Positions 33,742-44,000 of a stretch of DNA of 64,000 nt are shown here, piece by piece (within the stretch, counting starts at the first letter, position 1; each line of letters starts with the position of its first letter). The notes beneath the pieces are model-generated. The model was not told the DNA's origin. It searched no databases and was given only the letters and a program-made list of their open reading frames with translations. Source of the stretch: Bacteroidota bacterium (GTDB lineage: Bacteria > Bacteroidota > Bacteroidia > Chitinophagales > Chitinophagaceae). The stretch spans positions 1-64,000 of the forward strand of contig JAFDXN010000062.1 of assembly GCA_018267915.1 (NCBI GenBank). Direction: 5' to 3'. Both the position numbers and the translations under genes were made by a program.

Positions 33742-34554
33742 TTATCTCCTTTGTGCTACAACCCGGTTTCCCGCAATAGAAAAATTGTAAGTATACCCCC
33801 ATCCTGTGTTTAGAGCATTGGCGAAGTAAGAAAGCACCTTTGTAGGAATATTATTCGACTTATCATAATATAAACCAATGTCATCTGCGTTGTCTTTTAT
33901 CCAGCATAAATAAAATTGGTTAGTATTTAAGTCAATCACAAGGATTGATTGGTTCATGCAACCTATATGCAGGTAGGAAAAGTCTTCAATCAACAAGCCA
34001 TCCTCCAGCTTAAAAGTTGGCATAAATCCAGAGCCTGTCAAGAATTGTAGATACTCAACGTATTCAGTGCCTAGGATCTGCTTTAGCTTTTTTACAGTAG
34101 TCAGTTGTTCGAAAAACTTACTTTCCCATGGATCCAATCCAACGAACACCTTGTACTTACCCCCTCCTATGGTTTTGGGGTATTGGCCGCTTTTGATTTC
34201 GCGTAAAGTAAATGGGTACTTTCTCGCCTTCATCTTCCACTCACCGTGAATTGTCGAATCATTAATGAATCGCCCCGCAAAAGTTTCATGTATGGTTCCT
34301 GTTGGGTCCTCGTCCTGTAAAACGATATTCTTCCCATTCTTTTTGCCAAAAAGACTAATTGTATTATCAGCTCCTTTCTGGCTGTCGTAAGAGTAGTGAC
34401 CAGATAGCGAGCCAAAACGGCCAATTATATACGCGGAGATATTGTAGGGGCCAATACTGCCTTTATATTGTTTATTAAAAGTTTCCAGTGGTAACTGGGC
34501 ACGCGACACCATGCTGAGCAATATCGCCGTTAAGATTGCAAAACTGTATTTCAT
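33742..34554 (-). CDS. Secreted protein, hypothetical
   Basis: This 270-residue product has signal peptide MKYSFAILTAILLSMVSRAQ. The mature region is beta-rich (GPYNISAYIIGRFGSLSGHYSYDSQKG, TFAGRFINDSTIHGEWKMKAR), resembling small calycin/lipocalin-like 'GxWxG' repeat proteins. A C-terminal half (FEQLTTVKKLKQILGTEYVEYLQFLTGSGF) is more helical. No family name can be given. The ATG follows the stop of the upstream flavoprotein gene with no spacer (34552-34557), so translation is likely coupled. Its stop abuts the convergent Asp-box gene. Confidence 0.75.
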   Translation of the reverse strand: MKYSFAILTAILLSMVSRAQLPLETFNKQYKGSIGPYNISAYIIGRFGSLSGHYSYDSQKGADNTISLFGKKNGKNIVLQDEDPTGTIHETFAGRFINDSTIHGEWKMKARKYPFTLREIKSGQYPKTIGGGKYKVFVGLDPWESKFFEQLTTVKKLKQILGTEYVEYLQFLTGSGFMPTFKLEDGLLIEDFSYLHIGCMNQSILVIDLNTNQFYLCWIKDNADDIGLYYDKSNNIPTKVLSYFANALNTGWGYTYNFSIAGNRVVAQRR

Positions 34555-36072
34555 TTAAGGCTGTTTTATTCTTCCCAACAAATAGTCCATCCCCACTAAC
34601 TCTGCACAAGTTGCAATAGCCGTAATACTCACTCCCAGTACCCCATGCAGATTTACATTTTGCCCAGTAAGTAGCAGGTTTGGTATCTTAGTTCGTGTGG
34701 CGATGGTAGTTTCGGCAGGTTTATTAATGTCTTTAAGTATACCGTAGAGTGAGCCGCCCGGTGAATTGGTATAGTCGCGGTAGGTGAGGGGAGTGGCGCT
34801 GCTTTGGGTTATGATATTTCCTTTCAGTTCGGGAATGCGTTCATACATCCTGTCGAGTAGTAGTGCTGCTTTTTGTTCTTTGAATATTTCGTAGTCGCTT
34901 CCACGCTCATTTTCTTCTCCCGTCCTGTTGATTGTATCCGCCCATTTAGCTACTTCTTCGTAATGCATGTAGCTCAGTATCGACAGGCTTTCTGCATAGC
35001 CGGGGGTGGCTTGGTCTTCCACAAAAAATGCTGCATAGTTGGCCGGCCATTCATTGGCTTTATAATTGACTGCACTCCATGCATCCTCATTGGCATTCCA
35101 ATAAATGTTGTATCGCCGCATCGGTACAGCCCCCGGTCTTAGTACCAGGTTTAGCATGTATGTCGATATTGTTTGTTTCAGCCCCCTGATTCGCTTCCTG
35201 TAGGCGCCACGTAACATATCACTATCCACCATGTCGAGTACCCGCTCGGGATGGACGGCCGCGATAAATTGTTTTGCATAAAAGCGTTGGCCCTGTTTGG
35301 TTTCAGCGTAGCTAATCTGCCCATTCTCCTCAACCAGTTTACTTACTTCTGTATTCCTATACACCTCGCCGCCATGCGACTGCAGTTCCTTCCACAAAAA
35401 CTTAGCTATCTGCGAACTGCCTGGCAGTACTTTATGGGCGCTGTGTATATAGCTCTCCAATACCAGGGCATGCAGGTAAAAGGGCGTTTTACCGAATTCG
35501 CCCGCATACAGCAGGTTGTTGCCTGCCAGAACGTTTTGCAGTTTTTTGTTGGCGGTAATTTTTTCCAGTGTCTCCGTCAATCCCCATCCGCTTACGGCTA
35601 ATTTTTCGTCGGCACTACCATTGCGCAGCCTGTACAACGGAAAATGATCGCCAACTTTTTTAAGCGCTTTTATGTAATGCTCCAGTGCAGCCCCTTCACC
35701 GGGGAAATAGGGTAGCAATTGCTCCACGAAGTTTTCTTCGCCAATGGCATGTGGATAAAGTGTTGGGTCATCGCCAAAGGCTATCCTGTCAAAGCCATCT
35801 GCATCGTAGGCACTTAAGGATAACTTGTCGAGGATACCTGCGTATTTAAGTATCTGCCAGAGGGTATGTCCTTCTCCGAGACCTCCTACGTAGTGTACGC
35901 AACTATCAAAAACCTTCTTTTGCAGCGAAAATGTTTGCAGGCAACCGCCTATTTGTTTGTCGCGCTCCAGCACGCACACCTTCATGCCTTCTTTGGCCAG
36001 TATCACGGCGCAGAGCATGCCACCAAGACCGCCGCCCACAATTACTACGTCGTATGTATGGGTTGAAGACAA
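34555..36072 (-). CDS. FAD-dependent oxidoreductase, RetSat/CrtI-like
   Basis: The 505-residue flavoprotein has an N-terminal dinucleotide-binding motif VVIVGGGLGGMLCAVILAKEG with VLERDKQIGGCLQTF, and the C-terminal FAD contact NLLLTGQNVNLHGVLGVSITAI. This layout is shared by phytoene desaturases and retinol saturases (all-trans-retinol 13,14-reductase). The conserved SCVHYVGG segment favours the RetSat-like branch. Start is TTG at 36072 (MSSTHTYDVVIVGGG), since no Met occurs before the FAD motif. No carotenoid genes are adjacent. A saturase or desaturase of a polyene lipid is inferred. Confidence 0.8.
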   Translation of the reverse strand: MSSTHTYDVVIVGGGLGGMLCAVILAKEGMKVCVLERDKQIGGCLQTFSLQKKVFDSCVHYVGGLGEGHTLWQILKYAGILDKLSLSAYDADGFDRIAFGDDPTLYPHAIGEENFVEQLLPYFPGEGAALEHYIKALKKVGDHFPLYRLRNGSADEKLAVSGWGLTETLEKITANKKLQNVLAGNNLLYAGEFGKTPFYLHALVLESYIHSAHKVLPGSSQIAKFLWKELQSHGGEVYRNTEVSKLVEENGQISYAETKQGQRFYAKQFIAAVHPERVLDMVDSDMLRGAYRKRIRGLKQTISTYMLNLVLRPGAVPMRRYNIYWNANEDAWSAVNYKANEWPANYAAFFVEDQATPGYAESLSILSYMHYEEVAKWADTINRTGEENERGSDYEIFKEQKAALLLDRMYERIPELKGNIITQSSATPLTYRDYTNSPGGSLYGILKDINKPAETTIATRTKIPNLLLTGQNVNLHGVLGVSITAIATCAELVGMDYLLGRIKQP

Positions 36073-36107
36073 TGTTATTTATTAAAGAGTTTATGTATTT
36101 ACGTATG

Positions 36108-36135
36108 TCCCCTCCCTTCAGGGAGGCCGGGAGGG
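36108..36135. repeat. Dispersed palindromic repeat copy
   Basis: CCTCCCTTCAGGGAGG (36111-36126), followed by CCGGGAGGG, is the exact reverse complement of the 16-mer at 21077-21092. It sits between the glmM stop and the RetSat-like start. Confidence 0.6.
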
Positions 36136-37527
36136 TTAACCCACTGCCTGCATCATCTCCTTGATATCGGCCATAATGCGCTTGGCAATGTTGTTAGCAG
36201 TGGTCTCAGAACTGCTTTCGGCATAGATCCGTATGATAGGCTCGGTGTTTGATGTACGCAGGTGTACCCAGTCGTTGTCGAAGTCTATGCGCAGCCCGTC
36301 TTCGGTATTGATTGGTTGTTTTTTATACTTATCTTTTATCTGGGCAAATATCTTTTTCACGTCTACGTCCTCGTCCAGCTCTATTTTGTTTTTCGAGATA
36401 ATATAGTCAGGGTATGTATTGCGTAGTGCCCTGACCGACTTGCCCGATTTGGCCAGGTGTGTAAGGAACAGCGCTATGCCAATGAGTGCGTCCCTTCCGT
36501 AATGCAGTTCCGGTACGATCACCCCGCCGTTGCCCTCGCCGCCTATCACGGCGTTTACTTCCTTCATCTTCTTTACCACGTTCACCTCGCCAACGGCGCT
36601 GGGAAAGTACTGCCCGCCATGCTTTTCAGTTACATCTTTCAGCGCACGGGTCGATGATAAATTCGATACGGTGTTTCCTTTTTTATTGCTCAGCACATAA
36701 TCGGCTATAGCTACCAATGTATATTCTTCCCCAAAAAGGCTGCCGTCGTCACATACGAAGCAAAGCCTGTCTACATCGGGGTCCACCGCTATGCCCATTG
36801 TTGCTTTTTTCTTTTCTACGGCATGGCATAGTTCGGTCAGGTTTTCCGGTAGTGGCTCAGGGTTATGAGCGAATTTGCCGGTCACCTCTTCATTGATCAC
36901 CGTTACGTCCGTAACGCCCAGTGCTTTCAACAGTTCCGGCACAGCGATCGCACCCGTCGAGTTGACAGGGTCAACTATTATTTTATACCCTTGTTTTTTG
37001 ATAATAGCCACATCTACAAGCGGGTGCTTCAGTATGGAGTCAATATGTTTTTGTATGTAGGTACCGTCGGTCGTGATGCTCCCCAGTTTGTTCACGTCGG
37101 CATAATCAGCCTCATTCTTCTCTGCATGGTCCAGTATCCACTGGCCTTCAGCTGCGTTAAGAAATTCACCGTCTTTATTGAGCAATTTCAGGGCATTCCA
37201 CTCTTTGGGGTTATGGCTGGCTGTTAATATGATACCGCCGCCGGCTTCCTCCATCTTCACCGCCATTTCTACAGTTGGGGTAGTGCTTAGCCCCAGGTCC
37301 ACCACCTGGAATCCCATGCCCTGTAGTGTCGCCGATACAAGATTATGGACCATCGGGCCTGATATGCGCCCGTCGCGACCGATAACGATCTTTTTATTGC
37401 TTCCCTGGTTCGTCACCCAGGCACCGTAAGCAGTGGTGAATTTTACAATATCGATGGGCGTGAGGCTATTGCCGGGTTTACCGCCTATTGTACCTCGAAT
37501 GCCGGATATAGATTTTATGAGTGCCAT
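36136..37527 (-). CDS. glmM: Phosphoglucosamine mutase
   Basis: GlmM converts glucosamine-6-P to glucosamine-1-P for peptidoglycan and LPS. The 463-residue protein has the alpha-D-phosphohexomutase domains in order: SISGIRGTIGG, GRDGRISGPM, phosphoserine loop TASHNPKEWNA (Ser104), metal loop DPDVDRL, sugar loop GGEGNGGVI and phosphate-binding RTSNTEP. The substrate loop EGNGG rather than EMSGH marks the GlmM-like subgroup, although the family overlaps with phosphomannomutases in Bacteroidota. It seems monocistronic. Confidence 0.88.
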   Translation of the reverse strand: MALIKSISGIRGTIGGKPGNSLTPIDIVKFTTAYGAWVTNQGSNKKIVIGRDGRISGPMVHNLVSATLQGMGFQVVDLGLSTTPTVEMAVKMEEAGGGIILTASHNPKEWNALKLLNKDGEFLNAAEGQWILDHAEKNEADYADVNKLGSITTDGTYIQKHIDSILKHPLVDVAIIKKQGYKIIVDPVNSTGAIAVPELLKALGVTDVTVINEEVTGKFAHNPEPLPENLTELCHAVEKKKATMGIAVDPDVDRLCFVCDDGSLFGEEYTLVAIADYVLSNKKGNTVSNLSSTRALKDVTEKHGGQYFPSAVGEVNVVKKMKEVNAVIGGEGNGGVIVPELHYGRDALIGIALFLTHLAKSGKSVRALRNTYPDYIISKNKIELDEDVDVKKIFAQIKDKYKKQPINTEDGLRIDFDNDWVHLRTSNTEPIIRIYAESSSETTANNIAKRIMADIKEMMQAVG

Positions 37528-37737
37528 AGTGTCCAGTTGCCACGAAGATAAGCGTTTGATAGTCTGTTGATATGTGCATAGGCCAAAATTTATAGGCTTG
37601 CAGGAAATTAAGAATATGAGAATCTTTTTTATGAATTTAATTGCTTGACCTTGTAACTTTTTTTCCTCTGGAACGATTCAGTTTTTTAACTATTTAGTAT
37701 TTGTATATTTCTTAATTTCGCACAAAGTTTTCCCAAT

Positions 37738-40560
37738 ATGCATTTTTCTATTAAGTATTTCCTGCGCTATGCATTTAGCGGCGCATTGCTGATGGCTTCG
37801 CTTGCGCCGGCCACAGCACAAGACCTTAAGGCACCGCTGCCTGTTGATCCGCACATCATCAAAGGCAAATTTTCCAACGGTCTTACCTATTACATTCGCC
37901 CTAACGGCAAGCCGGAGAAGAAGGTAGAACTCCGCCTCATTGTAAAGGCTGGTTCCATCCTGGAGAATGACGATCAGAGAGGTCTTGCACACTTCATGGA
38001 GCACATGAACTTTAACGGCACCAAGAATTTTCAGAAGAATGACCTCGTAAGCTACCTGCAGTCGATAGGCGTACAGTTCGGCGCTGACCTGAATGCTTAC
38101 ACAGCATTCGATCAGACAGTCTACATACTGCCGATCCCTACGGACAACGCAGATAACCTCGAGAAAGGCTTCCAGATCATTGAAGACTGGGCGCATAATG
38201 CACTGCTTACCGACAAAGACATCGATGACGAGCGTGGCGTTGTGCTGGAAGAAAGCCGTCTTGGCAAAGGTGCGCAGATGCGTATGCTGGATAAATTCTT
38301 CCCTAAGTTGGCCTCCGGAACTAAATATGCCGAGCGCCTTCCGATCGGTAAGGACGAGATCCTGAAGACGTTTAAGTATGATAAGATCCGTAGTTTCTAT
38401 AAAGACTGGTACCGACCCGATCTGCAGGCTGTAGCAGTGGTAGGTGCTATCGATTCAGCGACTGCTATGAAAATGCTGAATAAGCACTTTGCCAGCCTTA
38501 GCAATCCGGCCAATGAAAAGCCACGCAAGTACGAGCAGGTGGGTCCGCGCACCAAATCAGAAGCTATGGTGTTGACTGATAAGGAAGCTACCAGCTCAAG
38601 TCTTTCAATATTCTTCTCTTATAACAAAAAGCATGACGAGAAACTGATCGGCGACTACCGTACCGATCTGGTTCGTTCACTGGTTACCCAGATGATCAAC
38701 CGCCGGTTCGAAGATCTGTCTAAAAGCAGCAATCCTCCTTTCCCGTTTGCGGGTGCAGATTTCGACAACCTGATCCAGGGCTACGAAGCGTTTGAAGTGC
38801 AGGCTGCTTTCAGCAATGATGGTCCCCAAAAGGCGCTCGATGCCGTTGCGGCAGAATTACTGCGTGCAAAGCAATATGGCTTCACGAACAGCGAACTTGA
38901 AATTGCCCGCAAGAATATGATGGCCAGTATGGAAAAATCATATAACGAGCGTAACACCACTGAGAGCTCGGACTATGTCGAAGAATATATCCGCAACTTC
39001 CTCAACAATGAGCCTATTCCCGGCATCGAAAATGAGTACAGTTATTATAAGAGCATGCTGCCCGGTATTTCTCTAAATGAGCTTAATGCTACAGCAAAAG
39101 ACATCATGTCAAACATGAACGTATTCAGCCTTATCATGGCTCCTGAAAAATCGGATGTGAAGCTGCCTACTGATGCCGAGCTACTTGCTATGACAAATAA
39201 GGCTTTTCAGCAGCAGGTTAAACCAATGGAGGAGAAAGCGGTTGCCAGCGACCTGGAAACCGGCGATATTAACCAGGGCCATATAGTGTCGCAGACCGTA
39301 GTTAACGGCCTCAACGCTACTACGTACACACTTAGCAATGGTGTGAAAGTAACAATCAAGCCTACTGACTTTAAGAGCGATGAAATTTTGCTTAAAGGTG
39401 TGAAGAAGGGTGGTACCAGCAACTACACTGTTGCCGATAAATACAACGTTAATTTCGCTACAGACCTGGTTGACGCAATGGGCGTTGGTAAATATGATCC
39501 TACTGAGCTCGACAAGATCACCTCGGGCAAAACTGCCAAGGTTAGCTTCGACATCAGCGATATCAACGATGATATCACCGGTAATAGTAGTGTGAAGGAT
39601 TTTGAGACACTGATGAAGCTCATTTACCTCAACGCTACTCAGCCCCGCAAAGACGATGCACTGTTCGCTGCTTACAAAACAAAGCAAAAGACAATGCTTC
39701 AATTTATGTCGGCCAATCCGCAGGTTTCGTTTTTCGATACAACGATCAAGTCGCTCTACGGTGGCAACCCGCTGGCAAGGATGATCTTCCCACATGCAGA
39801 AGACTTTGAAAAGATCAACCTCGACCGTTCATTGGAGATATATAAGAACGAATTCGGTACGGCTGACGGCTACAATTTCTTCATCGTGGGCAATGTTGAT
39901 CCCGCTACAGCTATTCCGCTGATCGAAAAGTACCTTGGCGGTATACCTGCTGCTAAGAAAGAACCTAATTTTAAAGACAATGGTGTGCGCATGGTAACAG
40001 GCGAGCATACTATCCGCGTTAAGAAAGGTAAGGAAAAGCAGAGTATGATATTTGCCGGTTACTACGGCGATGCTAAATATTCAGAAGATCTTTCGCTGCA
40101 GGCTAAAGCTGTTGCTGAAATCCTGAACATTAAAGTGATACAGGACCTGCGTGAAAAGATGGGTGGTATCTATACCGGAGGTTTCTATGCCGATGTAAGG
40201 AAGGAGCCGTATAGCCGTTATGCTGTAATGATGCAGCTGCCTTGCGGTCCTGAAAATGTCGACAAGCTGCTTGCTGCCTCCAAGGAAGAGATCAAGAGCC
40301 TGAAGGAAAAAGGCCCCGAAGCTGCTGACCTGGATAAGGTAAAGAGTCAATGGCGCGAGAAATACCGTACCAGCCTTAAGGAAAACAAATTCTGGAGTGA
40401 GAAGCTGGAAGATATCCTCTTTTGGGGTCGTGACCAGGAACACATCGTGCAGTATGAAGTTTGGATCGATAAGCTAACACCGGCTGATATACAAAAGACC
40501 GCGAAGATGCTGTTCGACGGTAAGAACGAGTTCACTTCGATACTTTTCCCTGAATCGTAA
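37738..40560 (+). CDS. M16-family zinc metallopeptidase (insulinase-like), exported
   Basis: This 940-residue protein has signal peptide MHFSIKYFLRYAFSGALLMA and a cleavage near TAQD. The first M16 unit holds the inverted zinc motif HFMEH (His85, Glu88, His89) and the downstream third ligand region DDERGVVLEES. The second half (from about residue 520, LSNGVKVTIKPTDFKSDEI) is a paralogous inactive unit with the R/Y pair region near GGIYTGGFYADVRKEPYSRY. This is the double-clamshell layout of large PqqL-like peptidases. It degrades periplasmic peptides; substrate unknown. Confidence 0.92.
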   Translation: MHFSIKYFLRYAFSGALLMASLAPATAQDLKAPLPVDPHIIKGKFSNGLTYYIRPNGKPEKKVELRLIVKAGSILENDDQRGLAHFMEHMNFNGTKNFQKNDLVSYLQSIGVQFGADLNAYTAFDQTVYILPIPTDNADNLEKGFQIIEDWAHNALLTDKDIDDERGVVLEESRLGKGAQMRMLDKFFPKLASGTKYAERLPIGKDEILKTFKYDKIRSFYKDWYRPDLQAVAVVGAIDSATAMKMLNKHFASLSNPANEKPRKYEQVGPRTKSEAMVLTDKEATSSSLSIFFSYNKKHDEKLIGDYRTDLVRSLVTQMINRRFEDLSKSSNPPFPFAGADFDNLIQGYEAFEVQAAFSNDGPQKALDAVAAELLRAKQYGFTNSELEIARKNMMASMEKSYNERNTTESSDYVEEYIRNFLNNEPIPGIENEYSYYKSMLPGISLNELNATAKDIMSNMNVFSLIMAPEKSDVKLPTDAELLAMTNKAFQQQVKPMEEKAVASDLETGDINQGHIVSQTVVNGLNATTYTLSNGVKVTIKPTDFKSDEILLKGVKKGGTSNYTVADKYNVNFATDLVDAMGVGKYDPTELDKITSGKTAKVSFDISDINDDITGNSSVKDFETLMKLIYLNATQPRKDDALFAAYKTKQKTMLQFMSANPQVSFFDTTIKSLYGGNPLARMIFPHAEDFEKINLDRSLEIYKNEFGTADGYNFFIVGNVDPATAIPLIEKYLGGIPAAKKEPNFKDNGVRMVTGEHTIRVKKGKEKQSMIFAGYYGDAKYSEDLSLQAKAVAEILNIKVIQDLREKMGGIYTGGFYADVRKEPYSRYAVMMQLPCGPENVDKLLAASKEEIKSLKEKGPEAADLDKVKSQWREKYRTSLKENKFWSEKLEDILFWGRDQEHIVQYEVWIDKLTPADIQKTAKMLFDGKNEFTSILFPES

Positions 40561-40581
40561 AATTGCTTTAAATAAAAATAG

Positions 40582-40612
40582 TAAAGGGCTCGTATGAGCC
40601 CTTTATTATTTT
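40582..40612. terminator. Bidirectional terminator, M16 gene and response regulator
   Basis: TAAAGGGCTC pairs with GAGCCCTTTA (40582-40591 with 40596-40605). T-rich tracts lie on both sides, so it can serve the + M16 gene and the - regulator gene. Confidence 0.8.
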
Positions 40613-40628
40613 ATAGAGTTAGACGTTC

Positions 40629-41048
40629 TCAGCTGATCATACCTTCAGGCATCCACAGCCGGGCTATCGAATCTGTAACGTCTACCAGTTCTTTGTAGGA
40701 CGAGGGTTTTGTCAAAAAGCAATTTGCCCCTAGTTCATACGATATATCCCGGTCTTTTTCGGAAGAGGAAGTTGTCAACACGATCACGGGTATGGGCTGC
40801 CATGTCTTGTTGGTTTTTATCTCCTTCAGCACCTCCTTTCCGTCTTTTCCGGGCATGTTCAGGTCCAGCAATATGATCTTAAGATCGTCAGGATCGTTTT
40901 CTGTTTCAAGATGGTTCAGTAGCTGGACCCCATCTTTCATGAAGATATACTCGTGGTTATGCTTATTCTCAAGAAAAGCGTCGCGTATCGATTCTCGGTC
41001 ATCGGGATCGTCGTCAACAATGAAAACATTGTGTTTTAATAATCTCAT
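40629..41048 (-). CDS. Response regulator, single receiver domain (Rcp1-like)
   Basis: This 139-residue protein is a lone receiver: acidic pocket FIVDDDPDDRE, phosphoacceptor Asp62 in ILLDLNMPGKDG, switch residue region VIVLTTSSSEKD, and Lys in CFLTKPSSYKEL. It lacks an output domain, like Rcp1/CheY-type regulators paired with PAS or phytochrome kinases. Its ATG overlaps the stop of the kinase gene by one base (TGATG), which couples translation. It probably takes phosphate from that kinase and acts through protein contacts or a phosphorelay. Confidence 0.92.
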   Translation of the reverse strand: MRLLKHNVFIVDDDPDDRESIRDAFLENKHNHEYIFMKDGVQLLNHLETENDPDDLKIILLDLNMPGKDGKEVLKEIKTNKTWQPIPVIVLTTSSSEKDRDISYELGANCFLTKPSSYKELVDVTDSIARLWMPEGMIS

Positions 41049-44000
41049 CAGGATGGTAGTATAATGGTAAAGGTGGCGCCTTCGTTTTTAATAGCGTTGG
41101 CGAAAATGGTTCCTCCGTGGTTTTCAACTACTTTCTTACAAATAGCCAGGCCTATGCCCGTGCCTTCGTATTCGTTTCGGCCATGGAGTCTTTGAAAGAT
41201 AGTGAATATTTTATTGGCAAACTCGTTTTCAAAACCGATGCCATTGTCGCTAACGGTAATTTCGAGATATTTACGCGCTTTCGCCAGGTTATGCCCCACC
41301 ACTTCTTTAGGGCTAAGATACCGGTGTTCTATTTTTATCTCGGGTTGTACTCCTTCCCGCGTAAATTTAAGTGAGTTATTAATGAGATTTTGGAATAACT
41401 GCCGCATTTGCGAAGGCACCACCTTAGCTTCCGGCAGATCTGAAACAGTGATCTTAGCATTAGCGGCTTCGATCTTCAGTTCTGCAAATTGTAGGGCGTC
41501 CTGTACGATCTTTTGCAGGCTGGCAGATTCAAAGTTTTTATTGCCTGAAACTACGGATATGGAAAGCAGGTCGTTGATCATGAGTTGCATGCGAAGCGAT
41601 GAATCGATGATCTTCTGTAGGTAAACCTTCCCCTTCTCATCCAGATTTTCGTACTGTGTACTGGTCAGTCTGTCGCCGAAAGTGCAAATTTTCCGCAATG
41701 GTTCCTTAAGGTCGTGGCTGGCTACATAAGCATACTCTTGCAAGCTTGCATTCGATTGTTGCAACTCCAGGTTCTTCTGGTGCAGCACACGTTCTGCCTC
41801 TTCCTGCATAGTTATGTCTATCGAAATGTTCAAAACCGTTTGCACCATTCCGTTGGCGTCCCTTTCGAACACCGTGCCGAAGGTATGGAACCACCTATAC
41901 TCGCCGTTCTTGTGCCGCATACGGTATTTGAACTCGGCGACAAAGTTTTGTGCCCTGTTTGCCGGGTTGTTGGCCAGCATTAGCGCTTCAGCATTCTGCT
42001 GTGTAATGCGCTCCAGGTCTTCCGGATGCACAATGCTGCTGAAAAATGCTACACCCCCGCGTACGCCTTCTTCAGGTTCGTAGCCCAAAAGCTTAGTTAG
42101 CCCACCGCTGATGTATAAATATTGCCCCGTATTGATATTGTAGGACGCGATAATAGATGGGGTAGTGTCCGCTATTTTTTGAATGAACTCTTTACTGTCC
42201 CTAAGCTCCTTCTCCGCCTCCTTTTGTCTCGTTACATCCTGCGTAGTGCCAATGACTTTCACCGGTCTTCCCTCACCATCTCTTACCAGTTCCTTGATGG
42301 CGTGTAGTATTTTTGTTTTTCCCTTGCCGGTAACGATGCGGTAGTTAAAGTCCTGTATGACATTGGTCTCCATCAGTGCCTGCAAGCCTTCCTCTACGGT
42401 GCGCCTGTCCTCCTCGTGTTGGAAAGAAACCATGAATTTTCTTGTTAATTCTACATTTTTGTCAAGTTCATAGATGTCATACATCTCGTCCGTCCAGGTA
42501 ACATGGTCGGTTTTCAAGTCCCAGGTCCAGCTACCCATTTGCGCCATTTCCTGCGCTTGTTTGTAAAGGCTCTCGCTATCCTGCAGTTTGTCGATGAGTG
42601 TTTGTCGCTCGGTCACATCCTGGCAGGTGCCGGTCATACTGATCACTTTACCATTTGCATCCGTTTGTACTTCACTTTTACTATGCAGTATTTTTATCTT
42701 GCCATCTTTCGCGATTATCTTATAGATATGGTCTTCCGGCTCGCCTGTTTCAAATACATGCTGTACTTGTTGCAATCTTTTGTCCCTGTAGTCGGGATGC
42801 ACATGTGAGATATAAGTCTCAAAACTTACGGGAGTGGATTGTGGCTCCATTCCGTATATGCGGAACATTTCGTCGCTCCATGTTACCTTGTTGGCCAGCA
42901 CATCCCAGCTCCAGTTGCCGATATGGGTCTGAGCCTGTGCTTGTTTAAACATTACATCGCTTCGCTGCAGTTCTTCCAGCATTGTTTGCCTTTCGGTTAC
43001 GTCCTGTATGGTGCCGATAAGCTTGTAAGGCTTGCCATGTGCCCAAAGTACCTCTGATTTTGCGTGTAATATCTTTACATGGCCATCCTCAGTGCATATT
43101 CTGTAAATAGTCTCGCTGGCGTGGCCTTCTTCAAGGGTAGCTCTTAGCCGCGCGGTCATGCGCTCTTTATCATCCGGATGAGTAAGGTCTGTGATACGGT
43201 CGAACGTCAACTCCGTTCCTTCGACAAAGTTGTATATCCTGTATAGCTCATCCGACCATTCTATTTTGTTGGTTTCAAACTCCCACGTCCAGCTGCCGAT
43301 GTGCGACATTGCCTGTGCCTGCTTAAAAAGCCTGTCGCTGTCGCTCAACCGGTCGATCATTTTTTGTTTCTCGGTAATATCAGCCACCGTGCCGTTAAAA
43401 CGATACGGCTTGCCGTCCCTGAACGTTACGATGCCTTTAGAAGCAACTACTCTTTCTTCGCCGTTTCTTGTCAGGAGGCGGTATTCACATTCGTAACTGC
43501 CGCCCAGGCTCATGGCTTCCTTCATTGCATTCAGTACTCGTTCCTTATCGTTACGGTGTACCTTTTCCATGAAGCTCTGCAAGTCGCCTGTTTCGTCAAG
43601 GTCCAGTATTTTTAGTAGCTGGGGGGTTGCCGTTGTCTTTTTACTTACAAGGTCCCATTCAAAGCTACCCAGTTGCCCCAGTGCCTGTGCTTCGAGCAAT
43701 TGTTGCTCCTGTTTGGCAATTTTCTCTCTGAGGATATTTTTATATATAACAAGTGACGAAGTAACACTCTGTTCGTCGTAAATGTCTATCTCTTTTATGA
43801 TTTCCAGCAATTCAAATGCATCGCTGGTATAGCCCGGCAGGTATTTGAGCATTACCGTCTTTCGCACATAGGTACCTAAGGTGAGGTCCTCGGTAGCTAT
43901 GTCGTCGCGCGCAATGATGTCGATGTCATTGCTCTCCCATTTCTGCAGACTTTCTTCCAATTTTTCGCGGAGCCTGTTCTCTTCGGCTGCTTGTAAAAAA

